Source: Bacteroidales bacterium (GTDB taxonomy: Bacteria > Bacteroidota > Bacteroidia > Bacteroidales > UBA7960). Taken from it: a stretch of 41,551 bases of DNA. Below are positions 17,207-25,202 of this stretch, piece by piece; the first letter of the stretch is position 1; each line of letters opens with the position of its first letter. A program made the translations under genes and the position numbers. The stretch spans positions 1 through 41,551 of the forward strand of contig JAHYJP010000013.1 in the NCBI GenBank assembly GCA_019429055.1, read 5' to 3'. The notes under the pieces are model-generated. The model was given only the letters and a program-made list of their open reading frames with translations, was not told the origin of the DNA and ran no database searches.

Positions 17207-18388
17207 TTAAATATTTTCAATAATGAGTGAAGTTCCCTGTCCACCGCCAATACACAATGTTGCAAGTCCGGTTTTTACATTACGCTTCTTCATTTCATAA
17301 AGCAGCGTTGTAAGAATGCGAGCACCTGATGCTCCGATAGGGTGACCCAGTGCAATAGCACCGCCGTTTACATTCACTTTTTCCATATCAAACTCGAGAT
17401 CTTTGCCTACAGCCAGCGATTGTGCTGCAAAAGCTTCGTTGGCTTCTACCAGGTCAACGTCTGCAATGGTCATTCCGGCTTTCTGGAGGGCGGCACGTGT
17501 TGCGGGTACAGGGCCGTAACCCATGATTTTGGGATCAAGGGCAGCACTGGCATAGGAAATGATTCTGGCAATAGGTTTCACTCCCAGTTCTTTGGCTTTT
17601 TCGGCCGACATAATGATGAGCATAGCAGCACCATCGTTAAGACCTGATGCATTACCAGCCGTAACAGTGCCATCTTTTTTGAAAGCGGGGCGAAGTTTTG
17701 CCAGCTTTTCAACTGATATTCCCTGTTTGGGAAATTCATCGGTATCAAAAATTATAGGATCACCTTTCCGCTGCGGTATTTCTACAGGTACGATTTCATC
17801 TTTGAATCGGCCCTGCGCCAAAGCTTTCTCAGCCTTTTGCTGGCTTGCAGCGGCAAAAGCGTCCTGTTCTTCGCGGCTCAGTGCCCACTGTTCGGCAATA
17901 TTTTCGGCAGTTATTCCCATGTGGAAATTATTGAAAGCGTCGGTAAGCCCGTCCCTTATCATACTGTCTACCAGTTCGCCGTTGCCCATGCGGTAGCCGA
18001 AACGCGCCTTTTCAAGCAAATAGGGAGCATTGCTCATACTCTCGGTACCACCAGCCAGTATTACATCGGCATCGCCCAACATAATAAACTGCGCAGCCAT
18101 ACTTACGGCCCTGAGTCCGCTGCCACACAGCTTGTTGATGGTCATCGCAGGACTGGTTTCGGGTACTCCGGCATGGATCGATACCTGGCGGGCAACATTC
18201 TGTCCCAGACCTGCCGAGAGAATATTCCCCACAATGGTTTCATTCACATTGGTAGGTTTTATGCCCGCCCTTCGAATGGCTTCCCTGGCTGCGATAACAC
18301 CCAGATCAATAGCCGAAAAACCGGCCAGGCTTCCACCATAATTACCTATGGCGGTCCGTACTGCTGATACTATTACTACTTCACGCAT
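17207..18388 (-). CDS. Acetyl-CoA acetyltransferase (thiolase, type II)
   Basis: At 393 residues it has standard tetrameric thiolase length. The catalytic residues are in place: Cys88 in [10 protein letters not shown], His349 in GHPIGASGA, Cys379 in [10 protein letters not shown], plus NEAFA. It reversibly condenses two acetyl-CoA to acetoacetyl-CoA, or cleaves 3-oxoacyl-CoA with CoA, in the cytosol. As the first gene of the six-gene operon it defines either the exit step (cleavage to acetyl-CoA) or the entry step of the pathway. The start [15 protein letters not shown] matches family starts. A divergent 195-bp region separates it from the gene at 18584. Confidence 0.94.
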   Translation of the reverse strand: MREVVIVSAVRTAIGNYGGSLAGFSAIDLGVIAAREAIRRAGIKPTNVNETIVGNILSAGLGQNVARQVSIHAGVPETSPAMTINKLCGSGLRAVSMAAQFIMLGDADVILAGGTESMSNAPYLLEKARFGYRMGNGELVDSMIRDGLTDAFNNFHMGITAENIAEQWALSREEQDAFAAASQQKAEKALAQGRFKDEIVPVEIPQRKGDPIIFDTDEFPKQGISVEKLAKLRPAFKKDGTVTAGNASGLNDGAAMLIIMSAEKAKELGVKPIARIISYASAALDPKIMGYGPVPATRAALQKAGMTIADVDLVEANEAFAAQSLAVGKDLEFDMEKVNVNGGAIALGHPIGASGARILTTLLYEMKKRNVKTGLATLCIGGGQGTSLIIENI

Positions 18389-18400
18389 ATTTTTTTGATT

Positions 18401-18429
18401 TTAAATTACTTACTTTTTCATATTACAAA
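18401..18429 (-). promoter_or_regulatory. Candidate operon promoter
   Basis: Read on the minus strand, TTTG (18426-18429) and TAATTTAA (18401-18408) are 17 nt apart and lie just before the thiolase ATG. The -7 element has two mismatches to TAnnTTTG and would give a very short leader, so this is tentative. Confidence 0.22.
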
Positions 18430-18583
18430 CATCCGAAATATGATTGCCGTTTAATGAATGATTTCTTAACTTTACGGGGTTGACAATAAGAATATTTTCT
18501 TTACACATTTTTTTTATTATTCTGATATTCTATACATTACAATAGTTTTTAAAGGCATTGACAATCACCCATTCTATACCACT

Positions 18584-20017
18584 ATGCACAACAAACTTTC
18601 CAAATTTTCAGAATTTGCCAATGCTTTATACCCGCACGAGCTCGATTATTTGCTGTGCATTCAGCAATTTGAGCAAAGCGACAACCTGAAAATTCTTAAT
18701 CTGATTAATTATAACTCCAAAAATCCGCGCAACATTTTGCCTTACGATATAACTGTTGACAAACGTCGTTACAGCTACATGAAAAACTGGATTGAAACCA
18801 ACCTGGAAGCCAAGAATGTGGATTTGTTTTACGACTGGCTGATCGGGTATGAAAAGAAAATACTTACCGATCTGATACAGGCAGATGAAGAAAAAGAACT
18901 TCTTAAAAAAGCCATAACAATAGAGCCTACTCACTATTATTTTATCCGGTTTTACGAATTGATGCGCTATTACCGCGACTTCCTGCTCATCCGCAACCGA
19001 ACCGATTTTTATCATTCCATTGAAGAATATCTGAAAATCAACCAGGCCCATTACGAGGCTATGATAAAAATCAATACCAAATTGAACTGTGCTTCGGAAG
19101 ATATCGTAGGGCAATATTTTGACAGTCACATGGAATCGCGGCAATGGGAAGATTTTCTTACCGAAGTGTTTTTTAACCCGAATTTTGACGGCTATACCCG
19201 ATACCGGGCAGCAGTGCGACTTACTTATATGTATTACAACTACAGAGAGTTTGCTAAGCTTCGCATCATTTACGATGAGCTGGACCGAAGCTTCCAGGCG
19301 GGTGTTTTTTACTCCCGGAGAATCCTGGCAAATTACTATGCCAACCGGGCTATGATGCACTCCAAACTCAATGAACTGGCAGATGCCGAAAAATATGCAT
19401 ACCTTTCTATCCGTCACGAAAACAGCGATTACATCTTTTACCTTCTGAACCTTTGCGGAGTGTTGCTCAAAAGCCAAAAAAACAAGGATGCCCTGGCCAT
19501 CATGCAGCAATCCATTCCCATGCTGAAGAAAACAGCCAATTATTATTATCGTATCGGATTCGCTGCTTTTTATATCCGCACACTTACAGCTAATAAGTTG
19601 TACAACGATTCAGCAGATTATGCCGATACTTTTCACAACAGCTACAAAAAGGAAATCAGCAAAAACCGCTGGCATCTTTTTTACAGCAATTATTTCCAGG
19701 CTCTGTCGTATTGCGAAAACTACAGTAAGATACTCTCATTGTCACGGCGTTATAAACTCATTGAAAAGGAAAAACAGCAGGTGGGGGATGCAAAGTATTT
19801 GCCGGTATTGCTTTGGTACAATACAATAGCCGATTATATGGAAGGAAATATTTCAGAAGAACAACTGGAGCAAACCATCATAAGATCGTGTAATTTACTC
19901 ATTCGCAATAATTATAAAATTAACAAAATAAACGTTTTACTGAACGAACTATCGCAATTTGCACCCGGTCCATTCAGAAATATCAGAAAAAAAACCCGGC
20001 AAGCTCTAACAAACTAA
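18584..20017 (+). CDS. Unrecognised all-helical protein, TPR-like
   Basis: This 477-residue protein has no signal peptide or membrane segment and is predicted mostly helical. It is rich in Tyr, Asn, Leu and Lys. Middle and late segments (NYYANRAMMHSKLNELADAEKYAYLSI, here abbreviated to its AxxYAYLSI end, and KDALAIMQQSIPML) have the spacing of degenerate tetratricopeptide repeats, suggesting a superhelical protein-binding scaffold. The N-terminal ~150 residues (LDYLLCIQQF, PYDITVDKRRYSYMKNWIE) match nothing I know. It is divergent from the thiolase operon across a 195-bp region. That arrangement sometimes marks a regulator, but no DNA-binding motif is seen. Function unknown. Confidence 0.75.
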   Translation: MHNKLSKFSEFANALYPHELDYLLCIQQFEQSDNLKILNLINYNSKNPRNILPYDITVDKRRYSYMKNWIETNLEAKNVDLFYDWLIGYEKKILTDLIQADEEKELLKKAITIEPTHYYFIRFYELMRYYRDFLLIRNRTDFYHSIEEYLKINQAHYEAMIKINTKLNCASEDIVGQYFDSHMESRQWEDFLTEVFFNPNFDGYTRYRAAVRLTYMYYNYREFAKLRIIYDELDRSFQAGVFYSRRILANYYANRAMMHSKLNELADAEKYAYLSIRHENSDYIFYLLNLCGVLLKSQKNKDALAIMQQSIPMLKKTANYYYRIGFAAFYIRTLTANKLYNDSADYADTFHNSYKKEISKNRWHLFYSNYFQALSYCENYSKILSLSRRYKLIEKEKQQVGDAKYLPVLLWYNTIADYMEGNISEEQLEQTIIRSCNLLIRNNYKINKINVLLNELSQFAPGPFRNIRKKTRQALTN

Positions 20018-20088
20018 GAAACAGCCAACCTGTATGACTCTCTTTTTTTTTGAAAACTTAATGAGAGATCGGAAATAAAAATAAAATA

Positions 20089-20226
20089 ATGAACCAAGTG
20101 AAGCAGATTCCACTTAAAGACTTAAGGCAGAATTATCCCAATGAATCTTGCATGGGCGCAGTCATCATAAAAGAAAATGAAATTGATATTTCATATAAGG
20201 ACCACCGTGTAAAAGTGTTAATTTAA
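20089..20226 (+). CDS. Possible 45-residue small protein
   Basis: An ATG at 20089 opens 45 codons and ends with TAA at 20226, 10 nt before the CHAD gene. The translation begins MNQVKQIPLKDLRQNYPNES and ends HRVKVLI. It is charged and has no membrane segment. The position, 71 nt after the helical protein and tightly before CHAD on the same strand, suggests a leader or small operon gene. Without homologues it could also be chance. Confidence 0.4.
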   Translation: MNQVKQIPLKDLRQNYPNESCMGAVIIKENEIDISYKDHRVKVLI

Positions 20227-20236
20227 TGATTCTATT

Positions 20237-21142
20237 ATGAAGCACCCGGTAATTCAATTGCAAAGTTCCCTTGAGAACAATGTAAAAAGCATACTTCTGC
20301 ATTACAATAATGCTGCAATAGATTTTTTGAGTAAAAATCTGAAAAACCCCGAGAATATTCACCAAACCCGACTTTGCTTTAAAAGAATCCGAAGTTTCCT
20401 CAGGTTATCGCGAACGGCCTTCGCTGATGGTATCTTTCAGGAGCTCAATATCTATTATCGCGATCAGGGACGATTGCTATCATCGAACCGGGATATAACA
20501 GCCATCATTGATATTGGGCAGGACATGCTGATCAGGGGCCGCTCCGATTCTGTCAAACTCTTTCTAAAAAGATACATACAGGCACAAAAAAGAAACCGTA
20601 AACAAACCTCAAGAAATCCTGACCTGCAAAGAAACACCCAAACCATGATCGATTCGCTCCGGGAAACTGCAAATAAAATCAGTTCACTCGAAATAAGTGG
20701 CGAAACCCATAAATGTCTGGCATTCGGGGCAAAAAAAGTGTATAAAAAAGGATTCCACTTACTGGAAACTGTCAGGAAAACCCGAGAGGATCACTTGTTA
20801 CACGAATGGAGAAAACAGGTAAAGTATTTATGGTATCATTATGTTTTTCTGAACTCATTCTGGCCTGGGATTATGGGTGCACATGCCAGGCAAACCCAAC
20901 AATTAAGTCAATGGCTGGGTAAATATCATGATTATGTAATTCTTGAAAATGATTTACTGCAATCGGGATCTTACAGAAACAATAAAAATCAACCAAAAAC
21001 TATTAGCAGAAATATTAAGAGATCAAAAGAAAAACTTGCTCAGCACTCAATAAAGCTGGGACAAAAAATATATTTATTAAGCCCTGCAAGTTTTGAATTT
21101 TTCATGGAAGCATTACTTAAACTTGAGAGAGGAGAAAGTTAA
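20237..21142 (+). CDS. CHAD domain protein
   Basis: CHAD proteins are helical and carry conserved His and basic residues that bind polyphosphate. Here IHQTRLCFKRIRSFLRL (His42, Arg45, Lys49, Arg50, Arg52) is the first signature helix, and LHEWRKQVKYLWYH (from His189) is the matching helix of the second half. The 301-residue length fits a free-standing CHAD domain with no fused CYTH domain. It is probably a cytosolic polyphosphate-binding protein. The gene is downstream of a 45-codon ORF and has no obvious polyphosphate kinase or phosphatase beside it. The CYTH protein at the left edge is 20 kb away. Confidence 0.88.
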   Translation: MKHPVIQLQSSLENNVKSILLHYNNAAIDFLSKNLKNPENIHQTRLCFKRIRSFLRLSRTAFADGIFQELNIYYRDQGRLLSSNRDITAIIDIGQDMLIRGRSDSVKLFLKRYIQAQKRNRKQTSRNPDLQRNTQTMIDSLRETANKISSLEISGETHKCLAFGAKKVYKKGFHLLETVRKTREDHLLHEWRKQVKYLWYHYVFLNSFWPGIMGAHARQTQQLSQWLGKYHDYVILENDLLQSGSYRNNKNQPKTISRNIKRSKEKLAQHSIKLGQKIYLLSPASFEFFMEALLKLERGES

Positions 21143-21534
21143 ATCCAAAAACTGCATCTCTCTATAGAGATTTACGAAAAATATGTTGGGGGAGCTTTTT
21201 TCCTTTTTTACAGGGAATAATGAAATTTTAACACTTTGGCCGGCAAGTATCTCTTAAAAAACATGAGCATATATAATAACAAAAGGCGAGCCCTGCACTC
21301 GCCTATTGCCTTTTAACCACCAAAACAAAAACAACATTAACCAATAAAAACAACCAAAAAATGATTAAAATTTTCAGCACTACAATGTAAATATTTTTTA
21401 CAAAATCACAAAGGATTTTTTTAATTTTTCGACATATTTTTTCAATGCGTTTGGAACAATGTGAAATTGATACAAGCCATGGCATTTAAATAAGAGGAGA
21501 AATTGTAGGCTGGTAAAATCAGGTATGGCAAATA
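21143..21534. other. 392-bp intergenic region, AT-rich, with hairpins
   Basis: The region lies between the CHAD gene and the convergent Met-rich gene. It contains ATCTCT/AGAGAT (21156-21171) and the stronger hairpin described at 21281-21314. The rest is A/T-rich and holds no ORF I would support. Confidence 0.6.
21281..21314 (+). terminator. Hairpin with two alternative pairings
   Basis: GGCGAG (21285-21290) pairs with CTCGCC (21298-21303) over a 7-nt loop. Alternatively AAAAGGC (21281-21287) pairs with GCCTTTT (21308-21314), giving an outer stem that ends in T residues. It could terminate transcripts from either side, or be part of a small RNA. Confidence 0.4.
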
Positions 21535-22155
21535 CTACCAGGGATACCTGCGGTGAAAAGGATTAGGACTATAATAACCTGCCCCGCCGGAATAAGGATT
21601 AAACGGGTTATGCCCTTTTGAAAAACTAACCTCTGCACCAAAACGCAAATTTTCAGTAATCCGGAGTTCCATGCCCATCATCATACCCCGTGCATTCAAA
21701 TCAAAAGCCTGAGGGTTCATTTGATTTTGCATCATATTCAGATTGTTCTGTTCGGTCCAGGCACCACCGGTAACAGTAAGCCTGGGATTAACCTGATAGG
21801 CTCCAAATGCATAAACAGTATTGCTTAAAAACCTGTTGGGCATTTCTGCGCCAGAAGTATTCATAAACATGGGCATACCGCCTCTGAAATTTGATGTTGA
21901 GAAAACTGTTCCTACTGTTATGGCAAAATTTTGTCCGGGTTGAAACTGAAGATGTGGAGCAAAAGACTGGGTAAACATGCTTCCACCAAAACCTGTTGAA
22001 AAGGTGCTACCCATTTGCATTCCAAAAGAAGGCCTGGCACTGAAAAGGCTGTATTCATCGGAGAGTAATTCTGGTTGTTCTGCCGGTTGATTCTGTGAAA
22101 ACAAAATGACCGGAAATAAGATCACCAGAAAAATGCTAAGATATTTTGCTTTCAT
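21535..22155 (-). CDS. Met-rich secreted/outer-membrane protein, unknown
   Basis: The start MKAKYLSIFLVILFPVILFS gives a signal peptide ending FSQ. The mature ~185 residues contain alternating strand-like segments (FGMQMGSTFSTGFGGSMF, FAITVGTVFSTSN, MMMGMELRITENLRFGAEVS), consistent with a small outer-membrane or periplasmic beta-structure. Methionine is unusually frequent (MPMFMN, NLNMMQNQMN, GMMMGMEL), and the tail is Pro/Tyr/Gly-rich (NPFNPYSGGAGYYSPNPF). No family is recognised. The Met clusters could bind metal such as Cu(I), but this is speculation. It is a stand-alone gene, divergent from the YitT gene across ~200 bp. Confidence 0.68.
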   Translation of the reverse strand: MKAKYLSIFLVILFPVILFSQNQPAEQPELLSDEYSLFSARPSFGMQMGSTFSTGFGGSMFTQSFAPHLQFQPGQNFAITVGTVFSTSNFRGGMPMFMNTSGAEMPNRFLSNTVYAFGAYQVNPRLTVTGGAWTEQNNLNMMQNQMNPQAFDLNARGMMMGMELRITENLRFGAEVSFSKGHNPFNPYSGGAGYYSPNPFHRRYPW

Positions 22156-22295
22156 AACTCGGGCTTTTTTGAATCAAATTCTTTAAACGTAACGAAAAAA
22201 GTAACAGAATAGTTGTTCGTTAACACACAAAGTTAGAAAAAATAAATAATTAATACGCCGGCTTAGGTTTTTTTAAGTAATTCAAAGTCTTTGCT

Positions 22296-22303
22296 TACTT
22301 TTG
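22296..22303 (+). promoter_or_regulatory. Candidate -7 box for the YitT gene
   Basis: TACTTTTG matches TAnnTTTG exactly, 54 nt before the ATG at 22358. A T-rich stretch occupies the -33 area, with no clear TTTG. Confidence 0.42.
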
Positions 22304-22357
22304 CTTTTCTGAAAAATAAAAAGAAAATAGTGCCAACAACCTATATATTAATAAATT

Positions 22358-23230
22358 ATGAAGCTGAAAATATATCGAAACCCTCTGCTTAACGGATTAA
22401 AAAGTTATTCTGTTATTACATTGGGGTTATTTTTAAATGCACTTGCCTGGACTGCCTTTATTATTCCATCGGAGATCATAGGCGGGGGCATAACCGGTTT
22501 AAGTACATTGATTTTTTACGCTACCGGGTTTCCTGTAGGTGTAACTTTTTTTCTTATCAATATTGTTTTGATAATTCTTGGGATCAAAAGTCTGGGTCTA
22601 TCTTTTGGCATCCGTACAATTTATGGTTCAATAGTATTATCAGTTTTCCTGAGTATATTACAGCAATACATTACCGAACCTGTTGTTTCGGATAAGTTTA
22701 TGGCTGCCATAATCGGAGGTATCTTAGGAGGCGGTAGTGTCGGACTTGTTTTTTCACAGGGTGGAAGTACCGGCGGTACTGATATTATAGCCATGATCAT
22801 CAATAAATACAGAAACATCAGTCATGGTAAACTCATACTATATATGGATGTTTTTGTAATTGCCAGTTCATATTTAATCTTTCAATCGATTGAAGTGATT
22901 GTTTACGGTGCGGTTGTAATGGGCGTGGCTTCCTACTCCATTGATATGGTGCTCATGGGACACCGTCAAAGTGTGCAAATGTTTATTTTCAGCAAACAAC
23001 CCGACCAGATTGCCGAACAAATTGCCAACGAGATTGGCCGTGGTGTTACACTGGTTGATGGTAAGGGATGGTACAGTAAAACCAAAAGTACAATTTTAAT
23101 GGTAGTGGTAAGACGTTATGAAACCAATAAAATATTTCGTACCATTAAGCACATTGATCCCGATGCGTTTATCTCCATCTCCAAAGTAATGGGTGTTTAC
23201 GGGAAAGGCTTTGATCCAATCAGGTATTAG
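22358..23230 (+). CDS. YitT family membrane protein (DUF2179)
   Basis: This 290-residue protein has five or six hydrophobic helices in its first ~200 residues, with the family signatures FIIPSEIIGGGITGLSTLIF, FSQGGSTGGTDIIAMIINKY and HGKLILYMD. A cytosolic DUF2179 domain follows (about 210-290: IANEIGRGVTLVDGKGWYS, STILMVVVRRYE, DPDAFISISKVMGVYGKGF). YitT proteins are inner-membrane proteins whose substrate is not established. The start MKLKIYRNPLLNGLKSY fits the family, and no SD is needed in this group. Confidence 0.9.
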   Translation: MKLKIYRNPLLNGLKSYSVITLGLFLNALAWTAFIIPSEIIGGGITGLSTLIFYATGFPVGVTFFLINIVLIILGIKSLGLSFGIRTIYGSIVLSVFLSILQQYITEPVVSDKFMAAIIGGILGGGSVGLVFSQGGSTGGTDIIAMIINKYRNISHGKLILYMDVFVIASSYLIFQSIEVIVYGAVVMGVASYSIDMVLMGHRQSVQMFIFSKQPDQIAEQIANEIGRGVTLVDGKGWYSKTKSTILMVVVRRYETNKIFRTIKHIDPDAFISISKVMGVYGKGFDPIRY

Positions 23231-23279
23231 GGTGGCAAGTTAATAGGTTATTGGGTTAATGTGCTCATATTTAAATAAT

Positions 23280-23385
23280 TCGTGGTTCGTGTTTCGAATT
23301 TCGGATTTAGCTTCGCTGACCTCGTCTTCGCCTCGGTTCGTGCTTTGGATTTTTCTTCCGTCTTCCGACTTTCGACTTCCCTACT
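23280..23385. repeat. TTCG/CGAA-rich imperfect repeat
   Basis: Between YitT and DUF3137 the sequence is a chain of near-repeats of TTCG, CTTCG and TTCCGACTT (TTCGTGGTTCGTGTTTCGAA, GACTTTCGACTTCCC). Read on the minus strand it is CGAA/CGAAG-rich. It resembles the dispersed CGAA-type spacer repeats of Bacteroidota genomes and shares GCGAAG words with the repeats at 13521 and 25145. Confidence 0.5.
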
Positions 23386-24373
23386 GTTTGGTCCATATGC
23401 GGTTATTCAGGTTCAGCTCTTCTACAATGCTTACAGCCAGTTGTATATCTTCAAAGAACTCCTGAACCAGGCTGAATCGTGTCAATTTCTTAAAGTAACT
23501 GGGTTCGAAAAGATCTTTACGGTAAGCAATAGCAATGTAAAGAAAGGAATTTACGAAAGAGAGGTATAAGGGATTAGGATATTTTTCCTTAAACTCCCTT
23601 ATGCGATTCATGAGTGATGTACTAAGCACATACCGGGCTTCAATCTGGTCTTCGCCATATACCACAAAGTGTTTGTTGAAGTCGGGATCTTCAAGCTTAA
23701 CCAGTTTTTCGCGACGCGATAGGTTCATCTTCTTAAAGAAGTCTGCAAGAAATCCTCTCCCAAGCCTGTTGGGCAAAACTACAGTTGATGCCTGGAAGTG
23801 TTTATTGAAATCGGCAATAAAGAACAAGCCCTTAAAAATTGTATGCCAGGTTGTTTTTGTCCGGCCTTTATTATCTGTAGTGGTGGTTTTATATTCGGCT
23901 TTTACTTCCGAAAACCATATCTGTGTTTTATCAACTTTCCCATGCACCATATCGTCACCGGAGTAACGATCTACCCGGTTCAGAAATATCCTGGACCGTT
24001 GAAAGCTGTCGGAGCCCACAAAATTATCGGGTTCATAGGCAAGATCAGGGCTTACAAATTTTACGATGGGTTCTATGACCTGTTTCTTGAAATCTGAATA
24101 AAAAGTCTTATCCCTAGCCCAGCTTCCGCCAATGATAATGCCCGTAATAAGAATAGCGGCCATTAATATGATGAAGTAGAAAACACTGTTATTATCCTGT
24201 TTGCTGGCATCCATATTTATATAAATGACAGTGGTCAGCAACAAGCCCAGCAAGGTAACCAAAATGACAATCGTTCTTCTTTTTACTACGGTTTTTCTTC
24301 TTTCATCCAAAGCCTCCAGATCGGGCATCATGGATTGGTTAAAGAATTGTTCGAATTCCTGAAGTGTTTTCAT
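23381..24373 (-). CDS. DUF3137 domain membrane protein
   Basis: The 330-residue protein has two hydrophobic segments near the N-terminus (about 32-50, TIVILVTLLGLLLTTVIYI, and about 65-83), then a long soluble part. Motifs seen in DUF3137 proteins are present: DFKKQVIEPIVKFVSPDLAYEP, RSRIFLNRVDRYSGDD, and FKGLFFIADFNKHF near the middle. Function is unknown in the family. It follows LemA (97 nt), a recurring partnership, so the two may act together at the inner membrane. The C-terminus overlaps the CGAA-rich repeat by only a few bases. Confidence 0.85.
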   Translation of the reverse strand: MKTLQEFEQFFNQSMMPDLEALDERRKTVVKRRTIVILVTLLGLLLTTVIYINMDASKQDNNSVFYFIILMAAILITGIIIGGSWARDKTFYSDFKKQVIEPIVKFVSPDLAYEPDNFVGSDSFQRSRIFLNRVDRYSGDDMVHGKVDKTQIWFSEVKAEYKTTTTDNKGRTKTTWHTIFKGLFFIADFNKHFQASTVVLPNRLGRGFLADFFKKMNLSRREKLVKLEDPDFNKHFVVYGEDQIEARYVLSTSLMNRIREFKEKYPNPLYLSFVNSFLYIAIAYRKDLFEPSYFKKLTRFSLVQEFFEDIQLAVSIVEELNLNNRIWTKQ

Positions 24374-24470
24374 ATTTTGAGTAAGCCAGATGGTTAAAGA
24401 ATAACCGGAAGATTAAAGCTATGTGCCATTATCGGGCACAGCCCAAAAAACTCAGGTAGTTTTCAGTTTA

Positions 24471-25049
24471 TTAATTGAAAAGAGATTTCACATCTACATT
24501 CTGTCTTTCCCTCTCACTTATTTCAAACAGGCGCTTGGTCTTAAAGTTGAATATCATGGCAAATACATTGGAAGGAAACATCTGACAAGCGTTATTGTAA
24601 TCTGTAACAGCCGCATTATAAGCCCTGCGTGCAGCACTGAGCTGTTCTTCAACCTCATTCAAGCTGCCCTGAAGTTGCATAAAATTCTGATTTGCCTTAA
24701 GATCAGGATAGTTTTCCACTGCAACCATAATACCACCCATTGCACGTGAAATTTTATTATCGAGATCAACCTTCTCATTATCAGAAAGATTACCTGAAAC
24801 CGCTTTGGCGCGCATTTCAGTTATTTCAGTAAGGGTTGCCCTTTCATGTTCCATATACTTCTGCACAGTGGCAACAAGGTTAGGAATGAGATCATAACGT
24901 TTCTTTGCCATGGCATCAATGCTGGCAAAAGCCTTTTCAGCCATATTGCGTAAACGCACCAGCCGGTTGTATCCCAGAATAGCAAAAAGGACAAAAACTC
25001 CCAATACGATCAATAGTGTACTAAATCCTTCCATAGTTATCAATTTCAT
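24471..25049 (-). CDS. lemA: LemA family protein
   Basis: An N-terminal helix (about 7-26, LIVLGVFVLFAILGYNRLV) anchors the protein. It is followed by the LemA signature: RLRNMAEKAFASIDAMAKKRYDLIPNLVATVQKY, with HERATLTEITEMRAKA, and a NPxSN-type loop variant, FPSNVFAMIFNF. It is a mostly helical coiled domain of typical length (192 residues). A second ATG five codons in, MEGFSTLL, is an alternative start. LemA proteins are membrane-anchored and of poorly defined function. The downstream DUF3137 gene is the usual neighbour type. Confidence 0.9.
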   Translation of the reverse strand: MKLITMEGFSTLLIVLGVFVLFAILGYNRLVRLRNMAEKAFASIDAMAKKRYDLIPNLVATVQKYMEHERATLTEITEMRAKAVSGNLSDNEKVDLDNKISRAMGGIMVAVENYPDLKANQNFMQLQGSLNEVEEQLSAARRAYNAAVTDYNNACQMFPSNVFAMIFNFKTKRLFEISERERQNVDVKSLFN

Positions 25050-25144
25050 TTTATCGGTTTAAACTAATATGCACTAAAGATAAGAATTCCAAATGGTATT
25101 TTATCAACTCTAAAATCTTTAAACCTATCTGCTTTTCAACTTAT

Positions 25145-25190
25145 TCCCGAATCGCTTAAGCTCTCGGGACTTCCGCTTCGCTTCAGTAAC
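25145..25190 (-). repeat. Dispersed intergenic repeat, copy 2
   Basis: On the minus strand it reads GAAGCGAAGCGGAAG, then TCCCGAGAGCTTAAGCGA, then TTCGGGAATAA. It aligns with 13521-13560 apart from a short insertion and a few changes. The TCCCGA/TCGGGA arms form a hairpin. It lies between LemA and the nucleoid-associated protein. Confidence 0.55.
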
Positions 25191-25202
25191 CCATAAACCA
25201 AC

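Noticed and set aside
18626-19510. Long antisense ORF of 294 codons opposite the helical protein
   Set aside because: It is the shadow of the plus-strand gene. Its translation is Phe/Val/Ile-rich with no family motif.
1-21142. CYTH and CHAD genes as one polyphosphate system
   Set aside because: They are 20 kb apart in different transcription units, with no kinase or phosphatase between them.
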